The notes under the pieces are model-generated. The model saw nothing but the letters and a program-made list of their open reading frames with translations, made no database searches and was not told the origin of the DNA. A stretch of 64,000 nucleotides of DNA from Trichomonas vaginalis G3. Its lineage: Eukaryota > Parabasalia > Trichomonadida > Trichomonadidae. Where the stretch lies: assembly GCF_026262505.1 (NCBI RefSeq), contig NC_067206.1:33929896-33993895 (forward strand). The letters run 5' to 3'. Positions 58,205 to 64,000 of this stretch are shown here, piece after piece; positions within the stretch are counted from its first letter, which is position 1; every line of letters begins with the position of its first letter. The position numbers were made by a program, and so were the translations under genes.

Positions 58205-59218
58205 TTGTATTAATAAGGTAGTCACAAAATCTAAGTAGTGAGGCTCTCAAAAATTGAACCGTACTCCATACAAAATTTGTGTACCCTCACTACTTAGATT
58301 TTGTGGCCTTCAATTGAGAGGTTAGTTTTGATAGAGCACGTTATAAAATTGAAAGGAAAAATAAATAAAATTTAAACATTTAATTATATATAATGTAAGG
58401 AGTGTAATTCCAAATTTTCTAAAAAGTATTCAAATTTGAGCATTTTTTTGGAAATAGTAAATCTAATATGTACATCTAATAACAACATGATTCATCACCT
58501 TTTCAAGCTCTGCAGTCAATTTTTTGAAATTTGATTGAAAAAAATGTAGCAAAAATTACATTTCATTAGGGAATATATGAGTTTCTCTGGAAACAGGCTG
58601 ATAAATTTTAAATTTTGTCCAATCAACATGAATGCATTGAGAAATTTGGATTGATTTTCTGGTAGAATCTGGAACAATTCAACCATGGATAAATGGATCA
58701 TGTAATCATCATGAAATGTTAGTGTTAGAGTTCAAAAGAAACAGAATGAGTGGAAATCAAACACAATCTGAATAATTTTAAACGTATACAATCTTTAAGT
58801 TTGTATTTTGAATTCTACATATATGATTGTGTAATTCGTTCTTTCAAATTTTCGGATTCAGGCATGTTTTGATAAAATTCATTCCCAAAAACGTCAATTA
58901 ACAATTAAATTTAGTGTATTTTAAATATATATACGTATTATATTTTATAAATTATATTAAATTCGCAAAATTTTAAGTTTTAAACAAAAATAAAAAATGT
59001 TCAAAATATGAAATTATGCATAGGATATTAAAATTTACATGTTAGCAATTTTTTGAATTGCTTTCAATTTTCATATTGAAATTTTTAAGATTTTTTTCTG
59101 AAATAATAAGCAAGAATATCAACCTAAATAATATTAAATTCCATGCGTTAATTTCCCCTCAAAAGTCATTGACCGCCTCTCAATCTAGATTTTGTGAGTA
59201 CTTTATTAAATAAATCTG
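58205..59218. mobile_element. Possible non-autonomous DNA transposon (MITE-like)
   Basis: TTAATAAGGTAGTCACAAAA... at the left and its approximate reverse complement at the right (TTTTGTGAGTACTTTATTAA, about 59199-59218) form ~24-bp inverted ends with two mismatches. Next to the left end, a 21-bp perfect inverted pair (58222-58243 and 58285-58306; CACAAAATCTAAGTAGTGAGG) forms a hairpin. No coding capacity inside. The ~1-kb span fits a non-autonomous element, but no clear target duplication is seen. Confidence 0.4.
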
Positions 59219-59399
59219 AAATGACACGGATTTGCCGTGAAGTTTTTCTCATGAAATCGTACTCCCAAAGCTTCAAAAAGTAATGTTTGATATATAAAGC
59301 GAGCAAAAAATACTTTTCAACAAAAACAGCAGATGATTGTTGTCGTAAACAACTTCAAATGTAAATGAAATATAAATATTAGCAATACATTACATGGTT

Positions 59400-60395
59400 T
59401 TATTCGGCAAAAGTATCCAACAAGCGGGAAACTGATGACGATGAAATTGACTGAGGTTCCGGAAGTTTTGCAGAATTTCTATAACTGTTAATACGGCTAA
59501 TGCGTTTTGATCCTACAATTGAATTCCTGTTAAGTAATAAAACCGAAGTAGAGTTATGAGAGGAGATTTTTGTTTCCTGGAAGCACTTAAGATGAGCAAC
59601 GATTTCAGTCATATCCCATCTCTCTTCTGGATTTAACAAAAGCGTATTTTTGATAATTGTTCTAATTTCGGGAGATACGTTGCGTGGCATTATATAGCAT
59701 CCATTGCAGATAAGCTGCTTCATTTCTGTCTGGTTATTGCCTGTAAATGGAACTGTGCCACTTGCCATAAAGTAGACTGTAGCTCCAAAGCTCCAAACGT
59801 CGGACTTGAATGGGTCATATGGTTGTCTAAGGAATACCTCTGGTGCTAAATATGCAACAGTGCCTCCGTATTTGTCGCATTGTGTAGCCCCGATTTCAGC
59901 CATGCCGAAATCTGAGAGTTTAATATTGAAATTCTCATCAATAAGTAAGTTGGCAGGTTTAATATCATGATGAGCGAATTTCTTGGAATGGCAGTACTGT
60001 AAGGCAGATGCGGCCTGATAAATGTACTGAAGAAGTCGTTTGTGATCAATCCTTCCCTCGTGTTTGATCAGGTCTTGGATGGATCCGTTAGGGCAATATT
60101 CAAGAATTAAGAAAAACATGTTCTCTTCAATGAAATAGTTGTAAATTCTCATAATGTAGGTTTGGAATATCTTGCAGAGGGCATCAATTTCATGGGAAAA
60201 TTGATTCATTTGGGTGTTTACTTTATCCTTTTCTACTTCATCTTGTGATTTATAGACTTTGCAGACAAAAACTTGTTGATATTTCTGGTCGAAAACCTTA
60301 TAGCATGTTGCAAACCCTCCTGCGCCTATCTGCTCTAGGAGTACGTAGCCGTTCCTTAATAATATTTCTTTGAGCTTGGATGTATCTTGACTCAT
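59400..60395 (-). CDS. Ser/Thr protein kinase (CAMK/NEK-like), host
   Basis: A 331-residue kinase. Gly-loop IGAGGFATCYKV (~residues 20-31) and the VAIK-type lysine in VFVCKVY are present. The catalytic loop is HHDIKPANLL (~141-150), so the usual Arg of HRD is His (a non-RD kinase). DFG lies in LSDFGMAEIG, the APE in YLAPEVF, and DVWSFGATVYFMASG follows. A ~60-residue Ser/Asn/Arg-rich tail ends the protein. ATG is preceded by TTCACA, matching the trichomonad initiator pattern TCAY(T/A). Frame intact; substrate unknown. Confidence 0.88.
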   Translation of the reverse strand: MSQDTSKLKEILLRNGYVLLEQIGAGGFATCYKVFDQKYQQVFVCKVYKSQDEVEKDKVNTQMNQFSHEIDALCKIFQTYIMRIYNYFIEENMFFLILEYCPNGSIQDLIKHEGRIDHKRLLQYIYQAASALQYCHSKKFAHHDIKPANLLIDENFNIKLSDFGMAEIGATQCDKYGGTVAYLAPEVFLRQPYDPFKSDVWSFGATVYFMASGTVPFTGNNQTEMKQLICNGCYIMPRNVSPEIRTIIKNTLLLNPEERWDMTEIVAHLKCFQETKISSHNSTSVLLLNRNSIVGSKRISRINSYRNSAKLPEPQSISSSSVSRLLDTFAE

Positions 60396-61476
60396 TGTGA
60401 ACTTTTTTTTTGCTTTAATGGTTTTTGTTTGAGAAACTCGGATTATTTATTCGAACATTCAATTTTGAATAGTTGACAAAAACGTAAACTCTAATAACAT
60501 GTTAATATTGTAATGTCTATTATAATCTATATTTTTCTCAATTGATTTTTTAATTCCATTCAATTATTTCAATAACTTCAATAATCGGACAGCTTGCCAA
60601 TAAGAAAAAATTGTGAATATCGATGATTTTTTAAGACTCAATTTTTTATTTCTTAATCATAAGAAGCAAGAGATAGGCTGTCATTTTAACTAGACATTTT
60701 CAAATTTCTCAATAAATTTTTTAGATTTCATGAAGAATTGAGTCTGTATGGAATTTAACATCCTAAATATATTCTACTTATTCCAACTAGTAGTTCGATG
60801 ACAAATGAACCCCTAATTTACTGGAAGATGGCAATTTTTTGGGTAATATTAAAATCTTGTCACTTTTTTATCCATTGAGAGCAAAATCGTCTCTTTCATG
60901 GACACTTTTTGAGTAGAATTTATATAAGAGGATGCGAAAATCTATCTCATTGTATGGAAGGTGAAAGAGTTACGGTTAATTCTAAAATTAATATGTCAAA
61001 GTCAAAATCTTCAAAATTCCCTTATACAATGATTCCAAATGATGTGATTATTAATTTTTATTAATCGTTGACATAAAAACCCCAAATTTTTGAATATTTT
61101 TTTTTCAGCTCGGGTTATTTTTCAATTTTCTTTTTCCCATATGATTCTCATAGGGACTGTATCATGAAAAGTTTAGAAAGCATTTAATTGACTGCGATAT
61201 CGCATGTTGGAAATCCCAAACATAAAGTTTGGATTCTTACTGTAAGCATTAATGTTTTCTATTACAAACAAATTAACTTTTAGCGCAAACAAAGATAGTT
61301 TAACTTACATCAAAAAAATATAGAATTACAAATAAAGATATTAAAAAAGCTTTTGGGTAAGCATTAGTTGAGTAGTACTGTATAAACATTTATATTTCTA
61401 CCGATTTCCATTCTTAAAAAAAAATAGAAACATCATGGTAATTCGGCAATAGGAACTATAGCGTTTAAAGCTATAT
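60396..61476. other. Intergenic DNA between kinase and phosphatase
   Basis: AT-rich; no gene, RNA or strong repeat recognised. Confidence 0.6.
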
Positions 61477-62628
61477 CTATTGCTCTGTAATTGATTGTAA
61501 TTGCTGTACTTTTGGTTTAACTATTGCAAGCGTTTTCCTTAGAGCCAAGAAACTTCCAGAACTTCGAACCGAACGTAATGGTTTAACACCCGTTGAAATC
61601 GTGATCTGTGACTGTTTGAAATATGGAGAAGATCCATTAGTCATAATGGACTTCAAAGTCATATGTTTTTCTTCTGTGTTATTTGTTGGAACTACTACGT
61701 CGAAAAATGAGCTTTCTTCCTTTTTATTGTAATGTGATAATGGAAGTTTCTTGGTTTGGACTTCTAAATCTTCAGCTATATATGCAATGCCGCCATGATA
61801 CGCTGAGTAGCCTGATGTTGAGAAAACAGTAATCAAGGTATTGTTAAAGCTCTTTGAAATACCATCAACTGCTTCATGACCTCGAATCATCTTTTCATAG
61901 TTATATTGTCTTAGAAAGGCAGTAAGGGCGACTTGGCCGAAAACAACTCCACGGCCACGTTGATTTGATCCATAGGTTGTTATCACATTTGATGGGTCAG
62001 ACCATACAATATCTTCAATCATAGATTCCGCTTTAGAGGAATACTTAAAGCCGTTTTTGAGACTTGTAAATACTTCCGAATCCATGCACTTTTCGCTAAT
62101 GCCTCCATGTAAGCACACAATGTGTGTGTTAACTGTACAAATAATTGGTAAGTATTCGAAGGCATTATTGAAAAGCTCCCAGAAATTCTCTGATTCAAAT
62201 TCGTCTAGTATTTGCTTTTTGAATTCATAATTGCAATTAACATTTCTATATTCGTGATTGCCGCGAAGTAAAACAATAGAGTATGGATACATTATGTAAA
62301 GAGCAAATAATAGGATTACGATCTCTGCTGAGTATTCGCCTCTGTCAACATAGTCACCCAAAAATACATATCTAGTATTTGGTGGCATGCCGCAAAGTAT
62401 AAATATTCGAATTTAATCATGTAAATTTCCATGCAAATCACCAACAATAACGCAAGGACCAGAAAAATGAACAACTGGGGATCCTAGGGAAAGTAATTTT
62501 CTTGCTTGTTGTATAACTTGTTGAATATGTGGTTCTCCAAAGCGTGGAATTGGAATTGTGTCACCTATTTCGGATACATCCTTTGCTTCAAGAAGAGTTT
62601 TGAAAGAGGAAACTATAAGTTCTGCCAT
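61477..62628 (-). pseudogene. PP1-like Ser/Thr phosphatase with one in-frame stop
   Basis: All PPP-family motifs are present in one frame: VIVGDLHGN (GDxHG), FLGDYVDRG (GDxVDRG), LLRGNHEYRN (GNHE), LHGGISEK, DIVWSDPSN, GRGVVFGQVA and IRGHEAVDG. Total length ~382 codons. A TAA at 62413-62415 lies where family members have a hydrophobic residue (HDLI becomes HD-stop-I), 24 bp before the next in-frame ATG at 62388. Nothing else is damaged. Options: recent loss, a segregating allele, a sequencing error, or use of the internal ATG, which would lack the first metal-binding motif and be inactive. Confidence 0.85.
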
Positions 62629-63074
62629 TATTCTTTTTTAACCTAAAAAAAATTGATCCCTTTTACAATATTTAAAAAATAAGAATTTATATTGTATTAA
62701 TGATATATGTAGTAAATATTAAAAAGGAGTTTTCAATGGGTTATTTTAGATTGTGAATAAAACTGATTATATATTCTAAGAATTTTTGATTCGGCTCAGA
62801 AATCTTTTGAAGTAAATAGTGAGCGTTTGCATAATAATAATGTATAAATATAATTGGGATAAAAAGATAATTTAAGGAATAGAAATATTTATTTTCAATT
62901 TTTTTATAAATTCTGTAATTGAAAGGAGATTTATTTATTCACTGTTTGTCAAACAAATAAGGCATTGATAATTTTCAATAAAAAATAACTTCAAAGTCTC
63001 ATCACACTTTTCAATGCTCGATTTTTAAAAACTGTTTAAAAATGGAGCTTATATTGAAATAGTGTAGAGACTAA
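62629..63074. other. AT-rich intergenic DNA
   Basis: No gene, RNA or repeat recognised. Confidence 0.6.
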
Positions 63075-63141
63075 AAATTACCACAGACTATTTCAGAGGA
63101 TTGAGTTGCCACTCAATCCTCTGAAAAGTCTGAGGTAATTT
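63075..63141. repeat. 67-nt near-perfect hairpin
   Basis: Two ~31-nt arms (left arm ends TTCAGAGGATTGAGT, right arm begins ACTCAATCCTCTGAA) fold with a 4-nt loop TGCC. The only defects are one bulge and a mismatch or two near the base. It could be a fold-back repeat, a precursor of a small RNA or a cruciform. Confidence 0.75.
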
Positions 63142-64000
63142 GCAAACTTATCAAACCATAAACATTGGATAAGATATATAGGAAAATCTCATGCTATCAT
63201 ACGATCGAATTATTTCCGATAATAATTGAATTCAATTGAATGCTGTTATGACCATTCAAAATTTAAAAACTGACAAAAACAATGGTATTTGAGGTATTCA
63301 ATTTCGAAATATTTTCTCATTAGAATAATGAATAAAGGTTGAAATTATAAGGAAAATAATTTTCTAAATATCTCTTAGAAAAAAAATTTAATCGCTCAAC
63401 GTTATGATTGATGAAATTAATACATAAGTTATGTCTCAGATAACTCACTCATGGTGTATTATTTAGTTCAATATTTTTTCCAATCATTTGAGGAATTCGC
63501 TCTTTATTCTCTTTTCTATTACATAAAAATGCTTACTTCTATGAATTATTGTTATTCCTCAAAGAAATAAATCAATTTTCCATATCCAAAATAAATCTAT
63601 GTAATAATGTGATCCTATATCAAAAAGCTCATGTTCTTTAAAGATGCAGTAGAATAAGTGTAAGCTATCTCGCGATGTGTGATATGCATAGATATCAATC
63701 AATGCAAAAATATTTACATTTTATTGTTTTAGTATACAAATTTACTTCGAATTATCATTTGCCTAAAAGTCATACATATTTAAATCATGTTTTTTACTTT
63801 TGTTTATTTCGTATTTTGGTATTTAGTGAATCTGAATCGTTAACTAGTAGATGAGATCAAAACTTTCATTATGCATATTGTAAATACGATGTACTTAATC
63901 ATTTGCTAAAACTTTGCTACTTGATTCATCAATTTATGCAATTATAGGTGCAATATTTGATCGCTGAATGTATTTTAGATCAAAACTCATTTTTGAAAGA
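63142..64000. other. AT-rich intergenic DNA to window end
   Basis: No gene, RNA or clear repeat recognised. Confidence 0.6.

Overview
The window looks like nuclear DNA of a parabasalid protist (Trichomonas/Tritrichomonas type). The evidence is very AT-rich intergenic DNA, no visible introns, a BspA-like leucine-rich-repeat gene, a Tvmar1-like mariner, a long coiled-coil protein gene, small kinase and PP1-like genes, and two Polinton/Maverick elements. Species cannot be fixed from sequence alone.

Layout. 1-2774: remnants of another large virus-like element, all on the minus strand. 3232-24753: Polinton A, with nearly identical ~583-bp terminal inverted repeats (TIRs), many breaks and no visible target duplication. 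24754-25957: a cluster of long-hairpin repeats, then a purine tract and a GC-rich patch. 25958-28531: host coiled-coil gene. 29037-29801: host Cdc25-like phosphatase. 30512-49746: Polinton B, with ~207-bp TIRs and a perfect 6-bp target duplication (TATTTT); it is mostly whole. 50814-56230: BspA-like host pseudogene split by a 1.3-kb mariner (52410-53708). 56231-59399: non-coding DNA with a possible ~1-kb non-autonomous DNA transposon. 59400-60395: Ser/Thr kinase. 61477-62628: PP1-like phosphatase with one in-frame stop. The rest is non-coding apart from a 67-nt near-perfect hairpin at 63075-63141.

Both Polintons carry protein-primed DNA polymerase B, a retroviral-type integrase, a packaging ATPase, a candidate double jelly-roll capsid protein, further structural proteins and a large fibre whose tip resembles bacteriophage tail/baseplate collar domains. 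No maturation protease was recognised in either.

The most interesting signal is a cassette architecture. Three cargo genes (a conserved unknown, a KilA-N/GIY-YIG fusion and a KilA-N gene) lie in the same order in A and B. They are about 90-96% identical, although polymerase and ATPase match only at motif level. The genes are bracketed by iteron-like units centred on AGATCT palindromes (GGTGAGATCTCACC or TGTTAGATCTAACA), often in opposite orientations. The same units mark the inner TIR edges of A and form a seven-copy array in B next to the fibre gene. I infer a modular cargo-exchange system acting between diverged Polintons.
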